Made by a program: the position numbers and the translations under genes. DNA of 64,000 nucleotides from Spirodela intermedia (taxonomy: Eukaryota; Streptophyta; Magnoliopsida; Alismatales; Araceae). Of this stretch, positions 12,864 through 23,815 are shown piece after piece. The DNA lies in NCBI GenBank assembly GCA_902729315.2, contig LR746276.1, forward strand, positions 2,958,169-3,022,168, read 5' to 3'. The notes below the pieces were generated by a model. That model worked only from the letters and a program-made list of their open reading frames with translations. It did not search any database and had not been told where the DNA came from. The number at the start of each line of letters is the position of its first letter. Position 1 is the first letter of the stretch.

Positions 12864-13116
12864 ACCCTGCAAAAGTAAAGAGAAGGGGGCACGGAAGCTG
12901 AGCGTATATCATGCAGATGAAATTCCCAGTTCGTAAAAATGCTGCATTTATTTGATGAAACATATGGGTCTTCCCTGCTAAGAGACAGAAGCATCTGTTC
13001 ATCGTATATTCAACCATGCCATCTAAGTCAACGCACCAACACCTAGATTCCCCCCATTTGATGCGGAACTGTTCTAAAATATAACTATGAAGGGAAAGCA
13101 GGTTACCAGTCTACGG

Positions 13117-16100
13117 CTAAGCCGAGTGTTGACCAGGCTGCCCTTGTTCAATAAAGGCCAACTCCATGTCGTGCTGAGACACGGTCCAGCCGGGCTCGTA
13201 CGCCTCGAGGAAACCGAGCTTCGCCTTGTTGGGGAGATCATGGGGATGAACAAAGGGCACCCCAGGGGGCCAACCAAGCTCCATCCTGATCCTGCTGCAG
13301 GGGCTGTCCAGGGATCGGATGTGGCCTTCGCACTCCTTCAGACCGCAGAATCTTAGTTTGATCCCCTTCTTATCGGCAATGTTCTGGACTCGCTCCTTGA
13401 GGACCCTCTGCGCCTCAAGACGCAGCCTCTTGGAGGGCGGCAGGGGCTTGCACCGGGTAGAGTTCTTCTTCCTCTTAATTGAGGGTTTCAAAGATCCTGC
13501 TATGACATCCCAGAAAAAAAGAACAAAAAAAAAAAAGAAAAGGTATGTTGGTGCCTGAAGATGGAGATATGATCCCTAACATAATTTCTCCATGCGTCCA
13601 AGAAGAAGCAAGATAAGTGTGTCAATGGGGTTCAATTCAACGGTCTTGATAGTTAATCACCGCCAATATGGTAGAGTACTGGAGATTTTCTCATGGCCAT
13701 TGGCCGCTTTGCTGATGACCCACAAATCAACCCTTAGGCGCCCACTGTCACAGAAAATGTTGACAGGATCGGAATCGGAGCGAGATTCTCCAAGAGGTGG
13801 AATCAACGCCTGATCATGACGCATAGCATTGACCATAATATGTTCTCCTCAGGGATTCTATGATCGGATGCCCATGGTCAATTCGGCCCTTTTTTTCCCC
13901 TGGATCTTTCTCAAATGCTGATGAATTAATGGGGTATGATAACGCTGATGCCAGCACCATATCTGTTCAGGATTGGGTATCCCTCCAAGGCACGGGGTGA
14001 ATCAAACAAGAGTTAAAGAAATTGTTTGGTTAGCAGTTTCGACCTGACATTCAGCAACGAGGACTTACGCCAGGAGAGTCTGGTCTGGTGTTCCAGTGGT
14101 TCTAATGTGATTTACAAATTTGCTAAACTAGCAGCCAGAACTAGCAGATGACTATTCCAATTTTACCTGTACACAGCGGGGCAAGATGATTAGATGAGAA
14201 TCGAAGTCAGTGAAGAGCTCAGTATTTTTTTTTTATGACAGCAGAAGGCCAACAATAAGGAAGACTCGTTGAAAAGGGTAAACCTCTTGGTCTCATTCAA
14301 TCAAGTACGACGGCTCTGTGTGGAGATCTTCCACTTAAACTTTTCTGCTTACAGAGCTATACTAGTAAGAAGGACGACCCATCCATCTCCATCTTACCGT
14401 TCTATGGACATGATTATTAGCAGATGCTCGTTTTTTTAATATGCCATCCGTTAGGAACCAAATGCTGTCGTTGGTTCTATGATTTTTAATATGCCTTCAA
14501 AAATTATGTATTTAATGTAACTATAACTAAGCTGTAAGAGAACCAGTAATTACGAAAAAAATAAATGGAATAAAAGTAAGACATGGAACAATCTAACCTA
14601 GATAACAAAGTCGGCACATTGTCCCACTATGCCTCTGCAGGGGTCAGACTAACAGATAAAAGGATCATGACGGCAACTTTGGAAAACTAAAAAAAATTAA
14701 TTTAGATAGATTGTAAACTAAAATCATAGAACCAACGACATTCATTCACTGTGAAGTTGTCAAATCCAAAAATATTCACAAAAAGCCATTGTCAGGGGAA
14801 TAAAACTCAGATCAGAAATAAATAAAGGAGGTTGCTTCCAGAAATAGGAAATGAATTCAAACGTTGATAGGCTAAAATCACGTCAGACTAAACGTCTTCT
14901 GAGAAGCTTTGGCCAATTCCTTCCGGAAAAGAGAAGGATTTCCTAAAATCTAAAAGAATTGTGAACAGTTTCTCCATCAAGACGTGAAACTAAACCGCTC
15001 TACCGAGAAAATGGTTTACAATCGCTAAACTAGTACCCATGTTCCTAACTAAACTGCTCCATCAAGTCTTTTGATTGACCATTTCCTGGAATTCTGATGG
15101 ATCATCTCATGTCCTAAACTACCCATGTTCCTAAAACTGGCGTCTAAAGGATATATAGCCGACAACTGTAGAAAACATTTAACGCCCATTCGACCTTATC
15201 GAGCTGACTTCAGATTCATTTTGATTTTGTCAAGTAAAGAGGCAGCCTCAGTAAGTGTAAATATATGGCCAAATAATACACCTATTTAGTAGATACTTGA
15301 GACATTGAAGTCACCACACCATAATACCAATGTAGGATACTCAGACAAGAATAATGCCAAATATATGGAGCATCACAAGGAGAGTAGATTTCTCAGGAAG
15401 AAAGTTGATCATTTGCTAAACCCTCGTGACAAGAACAACAGTGGGATGGCATAATAAAAAGTTTCGGACTGCTAATCAAAACTACATCCTGGTCAATACA
15501 ATAAGATCAAACTAGTTGACGTAGCTCGTGGAACTCGTAGTCCAATATCATCTACAGTTCATTTCATCAGGTGAACACAGAATCATCACAATTGTGGCCA
15601 CAAAGATGTTATTCGCATTAAACAGTTTGTCAACTTAAGGCATTGTTTCTTATGATGATAAAAAAATGACGGTCCATAGTTCAATTTTTATTTTGCTGCT
15701 CCATTTCAAATAAGAAAGTAAAAGATGAAAAAAATGTTAAGGACTGTCAATGGGTCTGCCCAGGCCTGGGCCTTCTTAAACATTATCATTGTTTAGAGCA
15801 GACTCTACTTGGGACCAGAGAAAAGCTAGGAAAGTGAGCTCAGGGCCATACTCCTACTAGACTGGGGCCTGACCCGACCCGGACAGTCACATATTGTTTT
15901 GATGGTGTTTAACTCACAACCTCACAACCATGTTAAGAAGCAACTCAATAAGTGTGCAACAAGTCTCTGTATTAGGTAACACTTCCTCATTTCACAACAG
16001 AACTGCATTTTCCATAAAGTTTCACGATGAAATCCTCCAGGGATGGACACCTGGCAGAACATACTGATTGGGTCTCTTAAAAGCCCAGGCTCGGGTAAAT

Positions 16101-17506
16101 ATGCAAGCACAACTATTCTTGTTTCTGGGCATAATTATAAGACCCGAGCCTAAAAAACTCGCCAGAATAGACATCTCGTTTACCCAGCAAATTTACATAC
16201 CTTTAATTGACATTTTTCTGTTTTTCTTTTTTGAAGCCATTGTTTATTTTCCCATCTATAACGAAAAAAACTCATAAAGATAACAACAACATAAAAAAAT
16301 ATCAGTCAAGAGCGGAGCTTTGAGAATTCAATGCCTCGGTGCTGACTCCAAGTTTTCACAATCAATGTAGAAGATATATTTTTCAAATTATTTATCGGAA
16401 ATGTTGGGAAACCAGCAAGTATAATAGATAATAATATGGTTAAGATGTTACCAACCATCTTGGGAAGTTGAGTATGCATAGCTAGGGAAACTGTGCTTAA
16501 AAAAATGTGGATCAGTTGGATGTGATCTCTGCATGAAGTCATCAACTTGTATGGGAATTTGGAATTGGTCTTCAACCCCATGTCCAGCAGCTCTCATTTG
16601 TGTGCAGCTGAGACTTGTCATAGACTTTGGCATGAGCTTGAATGAAAGAGAACATCGTCCATACATGTTACCATGCAGGTTAGCCATCTCTGTCCTGTGA
16701 AGAGCTGGACTAACGTAACCAGCAGTTGCCTGATAAAGTGCAAGACCAGGATAGATAATAGCTTCTTGGGGACCTAGATCACCATCCACAAGTATCCAAT
16801 GCCCGTTTTGATCCTTTACATGCAAACCACACCTATCTGACTTAATAACAGTGATTAAGCTCTTGTCAACCTGGTGTTCATGGTCCTGAAAAATAACCAA
16901 TTGGCCATTATCCTGTGTTGTCATGCTATGGTGTTGTGCTTCTTGGAATGTTGGTCTTGAGTGACAGCAAACCGAAAGAACTGAAGATGATATCTCTCTG
17001 TTTCTTAACGGGACATTGTCAAGTATTTCAGAAAACGAGAAGCTGCGCAAGTTCAATGAAAAACTTATTGCATCCAAGATATCACGTGCAGCTTTTCCCA
17101 AAAGAGAAAATATGTCAGGCAAACCAGATGGAGGAAACTCTAATTCTCCATTAGGCTCAGTAGGAGTAAGACCGGGCCTATAATCATATGTTTCATGCCA
17201 TAGCTGAGGGTCTGCATAGTAACCAGAGGTCCTACACCACTCCCGTGGGGCACTTGTATGAACCATTTCAGCAGATGGGTATGCTCTCTGATGAAAGAAA
17301 AGGCGTGCAGATTCTAGGCCTGATCTCAAAAGAGCACTATCACTAACTGGGAATTGAATTATTGCAGCAGAAAATTGTGCAAGAGATTCTGCGAGAGTTG
17401 AAATAGAAATTTTGTAGGAATCAGAAGGAAGCCCTTCAGAGGAGATAAGGTCGATGAGCCTCACACGGCCAATTGATGACATAATGGTGCCTGACACTGA
17501 ACCCAT
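13117..17506 (-). CDS. 2-oxoglutarate/Fe(II) dioxygenase-like protein
   Basis: Isopenicillin N synthase-like double-stranded beta-helix protein of unknown substrate. Minus-strand exons 17506-16456 and 13496-13117 join in frame (G plus GA gives Gly) to 476 residues. Residues 1-300 carry the oxygenase fold: a DGDLGPQEAIIYPGLALYQA strand region, distal histidine LHRT (H270), and R284-x-S286, the usual 2-oxoglutarate contact. The first metal site reads HEHQVDKS, so H211 and D214 are separated by two residues instead of the usual H-x-D, or His is replaced by Gln212. The second exon is basic and helical (PPSKRLRLEAQRVLKERV) and contains FCGLKECEGHI; this tail is not part of the standard oxygenase domain. 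I recall similar plant proteins with both parts, so I treat them as one gene, not two. It converges on cytochrome c6A with 253 bases between stop codons. Confidence 0.8.
13497..16455 (-). other. Intron of the oxygenase-like gene
   Basis: Single 2.96-kb coding-region intron of the minus-strand oxygenase-like gene. The donor is GT at 16455-16454 (context GATG/GTTGGT, weak) and the acceptor is GCAG ending at 13497. AT-rich, with a candidate MITE-like inverted repeat at 14466-14740 and a partly repeated phrase (CCCATGTTCCTAA) near 15037 and 15122. No other gene was recognised. Confidence 0.6.
14466..14740. repeat. Candidate MITE with 21-bp terminal inverted repeats
   Basis: Bases 14466-14486 are the exact reverse complement of 14720-14740 (core GTCGTTGGTTCTATGATTTT). 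The 275-bp unit is AT-rich, non-coding and lies in an intron, which fits a miniature inverted-repeat transposable element. I could not identify a convincing target-site duplication, so a simple hairpin of another origin is possible. Confidence 0.4.
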
Positions 17507-19869
17507 GCAAGGTCCTTACAACATGAAGGTCTAAATCGATCGCAACATTTTAGCTGCATATGTGAATTGCTTAAAATTGTTAGATGCAGAGATAATGTTA
17601 AATAATACAGAAAAAATAAAAATTAATAAAAGCAACATGATAAATTTTGCAAGTCATGAATTGTTGCCAACCTCATTAAAGCAAGCGAGATAAGCATGAA
17701 TTTTCCTCACACTCCCTTAAAATGGTGAATAAATGAAGAATTCCGTGGTCAAATCCTTTCTCAAAGGTAATGATACTAGTGCCAAAGGATTTGGTGGAAG
17801 AATCTAAACTCCTTCAGGTTGTTGTAAAAAAATACTAATTTCTCAATAAGGTGGCATGGAAGACATTCCCCAGTGATAGTAGAATTAATAAAGGCTCAGT
17901 GGATCCAAAAAAATTCGATAGATCACTTGTCTATTGATGTAACCTGGAAATTTATTTTCAAGGGAGTAGCATTCTAGAGTAAGGGTTTCCAATATAACCA
18001 GAGGACTGAGATGCGGTGAGTTGGGCCCAATCATCCAAAATGTGGTACAAAAAAGCAGACGCTGCTTATACCTGCCCGGCCATGGCTATTCAGGCAAAAT
18101 TAAATAAAAGAACAGCTCTCGAAATAGCACTAAATCCTTGGTACAACTAATAGAATGAAAAAAATCTTGCAAGAGCAGACATTGACATCAGAGAAAAAAC
18201 AGAAATGCCAAAGAGATTCCTTTATCAACAATATTGAGTTACAGCGTTTGTTTCTAAATTTGAAAACATTAGAGGCACCTCGCTAGAGAGGGGCTCTTCG
18301 GATCTGTTTTTCCTCGAGCAAGTTTTTTTTAATTTACTGTTTGCCTGGACCGTTAAGTTTTTTAATCCTCCAATTTGGTTTACTTTTCATTTAAAATTTG
18401 AAGAATAAGAATTCTATCAAACATCAGAAAAAAGGGCTATCGAACAGGGTTTATTTTTCCTCAAATTTTCTTTCTAGAGTAAACAGGAAAAATTAAACCT
18501 CATTGATGCGGATTAAAATTCATCAAACACGATTAAATCCTAAGGCAATGGGCTAAAATGGATAATTATGAGTCTCTCTATTAGTGGACCTATACAACGC
18601 TATAAATTAAACTTCATCACTTTCCCCGAATGAACCTCTTGCTATTCTCCTTCTGAGTAGGTCCCACGTTTCTTCCCTAATTGTGACTGGCTATCAGAAA
18701 AACATCCAAAAAATTATAATAAAATCATTTATCTTGGAATTTTATCATACAACTCATCCAAGTTTCATACTGTAAGCGCATTGTAAAGCTAAAATTTGAA
18801 AATTCAATATCCCACAGAAATTTGCATCAATCCGGATGCCACTACCAAAATTTTTGAAATGCCGGGGCCATCCTCTGACGGAACAGAAATGAGTGTTTTC
18901 AACGAATCCTGGTAGCTGGAATCACTGAAAATCTAGAAAGTCTCCGACACTAGACACTGCTTCAGATTTGCCCAATTAATTCGTATCCAGATTCTGTAAT
19001 TTACCATTCGCTACCCTGCAGAAAAAAAAATCCAGGCTAACTCCCAAGGAAAACCCATCTATTCACTCCTCTGCTGTTGATCCACCTAGGGGAAGGTATG
19101 GCCCAGCAATTGCCTTAATTCCTAAACACAATGGTTTGTGAGATCTGCCGGAATAAAACATATTTAGGGACGAAAAGAAAGGAGAAGGGAGACAAAAACG
19201 TGAGGTAAGTGTCTTACTTTCTTGACCTAGGCTGAGACTCCCGCGGGGGTAGGAGACGCAGGAACAACGATCGAAGGAGAAACAAGAGAAACCGATAACA
19301 CCTTCCACCTCAGAGTTCCCCGGCAGTACTCCCTTCCTTGTCCCGGCCCTTTCATCTGACTCAGCCAGCAGCACCAACCCCGAAAGGAGAGTGAGAGAAG
19401 GGGGAGGGAAGTGAGCAAGGACACGGGGATCAGCAGCAGACAGACGCCGAAGTAATCCAAGTCCAAATCAGGTAATTTCCGATACTCTCTCCTGTTTTCG
19501 TATCTATATATTCCTCCCAATGGAGGGGTGTAAATGTAATATGACTTCACTTCAGTTCCAAGAAACAGTTGCCATGGCAATTATGATCACTTTCATGGAC
19601 AAGCATGCAAAAATCCCAAGTTCCTGCAGGGTCAAAATAGTGTTCTTTATTTTCTTTGATGTTTGTGCCCCTCCCAAGTCCAAACATTTATCTTGGAATT
19701 AATAAATGCTAAAAAAATATCTAGCCAAATTGCACCCTTCCTCGTAAAAGGCCCTCTCTCCTCACCATGAGACCAGCAAGCTTGGGTGGCGCAATTATTT
19801 TTTTTATCCGTTTTTATAATATTATAATATAATATCAAATTCAAAGGAAAAAATTACACACTATCACTC

Positions 19870-19910
<41 letters not shown>

Positions 19911-20287
19911 GTCAAAAGTGTGTAAAATTAATTATTGGGAGACCTCCCAGAAAAGGAAGCCTCATGGTATATATATTTGTATAAATATACTTATTTATAT
20001 TTTTGGGAAATAATCTCTTTGGAAATAAAGTTTAGTATTAGATCTGGACTATAAAAACTTAAACCCAGAGAAAAGACGAAGCCCTGCTCCCCTGTGTAGC
20101 TAGCTGCCTGCTCGGCGTCCCGCCAGAGAGACCGACCTGGCTATCTACAGCGGGAGGAGGATCACGACGCTCAGCCTCAGGCCAGCCATCTCCTCCTCGT
20201 CCCATCTCCACCTTCCTCGCGACGCCTCGAGGACCCCATCGCGCTCTGTTGAGCCCTCTCCTAGCCATGGCTTCGTCCTCCTCGCAG
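17507..20287. other. Divergent spacer with oxygenase leader and PPR promoter
   Basis: Region between two divergently transcribed genes. On the minus strand a likely untranslated first exon runs from about 19480 to 19223. It is followed by a donor (AAGAAA/GTAAGA) and an acceptor (GTTGTAAG) about eight bases before the oxygenase ATG, making a leader intron of about 1.7 kb. On the plus strand, AT-rich sequence with TATATATATTTGTATAAATA at about 19968-19990 is a plausible core promoter for the PPR gene. A CT tract lies between. The plus-strand PPR frame is open back to 20104 but has no ATG there. The transcript structures are inferred. Confidence 0.45.
19874..19906. repeat. (CT)n microsatellite
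   Basis: About sixteen CT dinucleotides in the spacer upstream of the PPR gene. Confidence 0.92.
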
Positions 20288-23250
20288 GCCACTGGAAACC
20301 AGAGATTGCAGAGTTCCCACTGGTGGGCTTCTCCGAGATCTCCAACCTCGCCGCCGGGAAGGCCGCCCACGCGTTATGTATCAGACATTCCATCGAGCTC
20401 GAGCTCTTCCACTGCAACACACTCATGGGGATGTACGCGAGGTTCGGAGATCCCTTTTCTGCCTTACAGGTGTTCGAAGGAACGCCTATGAGAAATTCCG
20501 CCTCGTGGAATGCCGCCGTCTCCTGCTGCGTCCGCTCCGGTCTGTTCTCAGAGGCAGCGGGGCTGTTCAGAGAGATGCAGTCTCGTGGGCTCAAGGCCAA
20601 CGGCTTTGTGGTAGCGGCTATCTTGTCTGCATGTAGCCAGTCGGCGGAGATGGCCGGTCGAGGTGCCCAGATTCATGGCCTCATCTGTAAGACTGGGCTG
20701 ATGAGGGATGTCTTCGTGGGGACTGCTCTTCTGCACCTGTACGGCAGCTGCGGGCTCGTCGCCGACGTAGAGAGGCTGTTCCCCGAGATCCCGGAGAAGA
20801 ACGTCGTCTCTTGGACCGCCTTCATTGCTGCTCTCTCAAAGAATGGGCACCCAGAGAGAGCCATGAGGGCCTTTCAGCTGATGCGGGGGGGGGGAACAGT
20901 CGCCAATGAGAATTCCTTCGCGACTGCGGTAAGCGTATGTTCCGTTCTCGAGGATGAGGGCCTGGGCCTGGAGGTTCTTGCCCAGGTCGTCGTCTCCGGA
21001 TGTGAAGCGAGCGTCTCTGTCGGAAACTCTCTCATTACCCTGTTTGGCCGGCTGGGGAAGACGGAGAATGCCGAGTTCATCTTCTGGAGGATGAGGAAAC
21101 GGGACAAGATCACCTGGAATTCAATCATATCCGTGTTCTCCCACGATGGGTTCTGCGAAGAAGCTCTGGGGCTGTTCCGAAGGATGAGAAGATCTGCTGA
21201 TGTGAGGGCTGATTCCACCACTCTCTGCAGTCTGATTTCGTCTTGCCAGTCCGCCATCTGCCTGAAATGGGGGAGAGCACTCCACGCTCTTGTTTTCAAA
21301 GACGGGCTCGGTATGTTTGTCCCCGTTGCTAACACCCTAGTCAACATGTATTCCATGTGCGGAAGCCATGAAGACTCGGAACTTCTGTTCGACGATATGC
21401 CCGAGAGAGACCTGATCTCCTGGAACTGCATGATGGCCTCTCATCTTACCTCTGGGAAGGATGGAGACGTTCTGAACCTTCTCTCCCGCATGATCCAAGC
21501 AAGAATAGAAGTAAACCATGTGACTCTTGCGAGCGCCCTGTCTGCCTGTTCATGCCCTGAAGCACTCAGAAATGGGCGAGCCGTCCACGCCCTTGTGACC
21601 CAAGCCGGCCTCCAAGAGAACCTGCTGGTGGGCAATGCACTGGTTACCATGTATGGCAAGTGTGAGTCCATGGCGGAAGCTCGACGAGTCTTCACAGCTC
21701 TGCCCGACCCAGATGTGATATCGTGGAATGCCCTCCTGGGCGGCCTCGCGGAGAACAAGCAAACCCAGGAGGCGATGGAGCTCTTCAATGCCATGAGACG
21801 AGCCGGCGCCAAAGTGAACCACATCACCATGACCAACGCTCTCGGAGCTTTCTCCTCCTCCCGTGATCTGGCCCTGTTCGGGGTGCCACTGCACGGGCTC
21901 ATTATCTCCGCCGGCTTTGAGTCGGACAACTCCGTGAGGAACTCCGTCCTCACTGTATACTCCAAGGGCGGCGATCTCCGTTCGAGCAGCCTCATCTTCG
22001 ACGGGTTGGAGCCGCCCAAAACCTTAGTCTCCTGGAACGTGATGATCTTCGCGAGGGCCCATCATGGGCTAGGCGAGGACGCCCTGAAGCTCTTCATGGA
22101 GGTCCTGCGTGGCGGACTTGCAGCCGACCAGTTCACTCTCTCCGGCGGCCTCGCGGCCTGCTCGAGCTTAGCATTATTGCAGGAAGGACAGCAGCTCCAC
22201 GGCCTGATCGTCAAGCTCGGGTTCGACTCCATCCTTCATGTGGCCAACGCCACCATAGACATGTACGGGAAGTGCGGCAAGATGGACGACGCCTTGAAGC
22301 TGCTCGGCGCCGCCGACCGACGCTGCCGGCAGACCTGGAACATCCTGTTATCTTCCTACGCCCGCCATGGCCGATTCCACGAAGCGAGAGCCGCCTTCAG
22401 AGACATGCTCGAGTCGGGCCAGAGGCCCGACCAGGTGACCTTCGTGTCTCTCCTCTCTGCATGCAGCCATGGCGGGCTGGTGGAGGAGGGGCTCTCCTAC
22501 TTCTCCTCCATGGCGTCGCAGTTCGGCGTGCCTCAGGGAATCGAGCATTGCGTCTGCGTCGTCGACCTCCTCGGCCGTGCGGGAAGACTCGAAGAGGCGG
22601 AGCGCTTCGTGGAGGAGATGCCCGTGGCGCCGAACGACCTCATATGGCGGAGCTTGCTGTCTTCTTCGAGGATCTTCGGCGAGCTCGGCGTGGGGAGGAG
22701 GGCGGCGCAGAGGCTGCTGGAGAGGGATCCGATGGACGACTCCGCCTACGTTCTTCTCTCCAATGTGTATGCTTCGAGCGGCAGCTGGGGAGATGCAGAG
22801 AAGGTGAGAGCCCACATGGAGTCGATCAGGCTGAGGAAGAAGCCGGCTTGCAGCTGGATCAGGGTGAAGAACTCGGTCAACGTCTTCGGGATCGACGACC
22901 GGGCCCACCCGCAAGGGGACAAGATCCGGGCCAAACTGGAGGAGATTCTGGCCACGGTCAAGGACGCGGGGTACGTGGCCGACACCCGGTTCGTCTTCCA
23001 CGACACGGACGAGGAGCAGAAGGAGCACAGCCTGTGGGTCCACAGCGAGAAGCTCGCCCTGGCTTTCGGGCTGTTGACCATGCCTCAGGGGTCAACCATA
23101 ACGGTGTTCAAGAATCTTCGGGTCTGCGGGGACTGCCACTTGGTGTTCAAGCTGGTCAGCGGCGCGCTCGGCAGGGAGATCGTCCTGAGAGATTCTTACA
23201 GGTTCCACCATTTTGCTGGGGGGACGTGCTCGTGTTCGGATTATTGGTGA
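20288..23250 (+). CDS. DYW-type pentatricopeptide repeat protein, probable organelle RNA-editing factor
   Basis: Long intronless PPR protein of the PLS-DYW class, which bind organelle transcripts and direct C-to-U editing. Tandem PPR units of about 35 residues are visible throughout, with the usual VSWNxxI, NALVxMYxKCG and xxHxxxxxxG patterns. E-type motifs follow, and then a complete DYW deaminase domain: HSE at 23041, CGDCH at 23125-23139, and final SDYW before TGA. It strongly resembles the Arabidopsis At1g16480 protein as I remember it. Matching residues begin at about HWKPEIAEFPL (20290), yet no in-frame ATG exists between the upstream stop at 20101 and 20425. The ATG at 20267 has a perfect context (GCCATGG) but is in another frame. 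The start given here is a homology boundary, not a start codon. Much more GC-rich than its surroundings. Mitochondrial or plastid location cannot be told. Confidence 0.9.
20885..20894 (+). repeat. Run of ten G in PPR coding sequence
   Basis: A G10 homopolymer encodes part of the Arg-Gly-Gly-Gly stretch of the PPR protein. The frame on both sides is the PPR frame, so the length shown is compatible with an intact gene, but such runs are prone to length error and slippage. Confidence 0.9.
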
Positions 23251-23711
23251 CGATAATATATGCTCAAATTGGAACATTTTCTGCCTCCATCTAAATCGAA
23301 CCCACCCAAGCTTCAATCATTTTCCTGAAGTATAAGTAAAACTATCCACATTTATTTAATTGCATTTAAATAATTGGCGTCCGTTGAAAATAGGGTTTTG
23401 TTGTCAAGGAAGGTTCAGAATCAATGGCCTGTGTTAAGCTAACCCAGTAGTAGCGGCATATTTATTTCCAAAGAAATATGATATTAATAACTAGGAGTTT
23501 TTGGCAGGTAATTTTACATCTTTTCTAATACACGAATTGCTGAATTACCGTGCTATTTTACACGTTTTTATGAAAAATAAGCATCCGGATCCGAACATTA
23601 CTCGTTTACATCTCTCTCGGTTACCCATAGACCCATTTTATGATCCGGAATATTACCTTATTAAATGTGATGCTCCTCTGCCGTTGCGCTAAAACCCTGT
23701 TCAGGAAGAAG
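23251..23711. other. Short spacer between PPR and Cpn60 alpha-2 genes
   Basis: About 460 bases with the PPR 3' end and the promoter/leader of the chaperonin gene, both on the plus strand. AT-rich until about 23650. No gene, and no strong promoter element was identified. Confidence 0.6.
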
Positions 23712-23782
23712 ATGCCCCTCCTTCCTCTCTATTTTTCTCCTCCCGCAGTCATTGCTCGGCAAGTCGCCTTCCTGCCTGTCAG

Positions 23783-23815
<33 letters not shown>

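Noticed and set aside
13087-13356. Plus-strand open frames over 13087-13558
   Set aside because: Antisense shadows of the oxygenase last exon, whose minus-strand sequence is clearly coding.
13117-17506. Two separate minus-strand genes instead of one
   Set aside because: Splice phases and the residues across the junction join perfectly, and I recall plant proteins with both parts, so one gene is simpler.
20145-20600. 151-residue minus-strand frame over the PPR 5' end
   Set aside because: Shadow frame; the plus strand shows PPR homology across the same bases.
22272-23294. 340-residue plus-strand frame and 231-residue minus-strand frame inside the PPR gene
   Set aside because: High-GC shadows of the PPR reading frame; Arg/Gly/Ala-rich, without domains.
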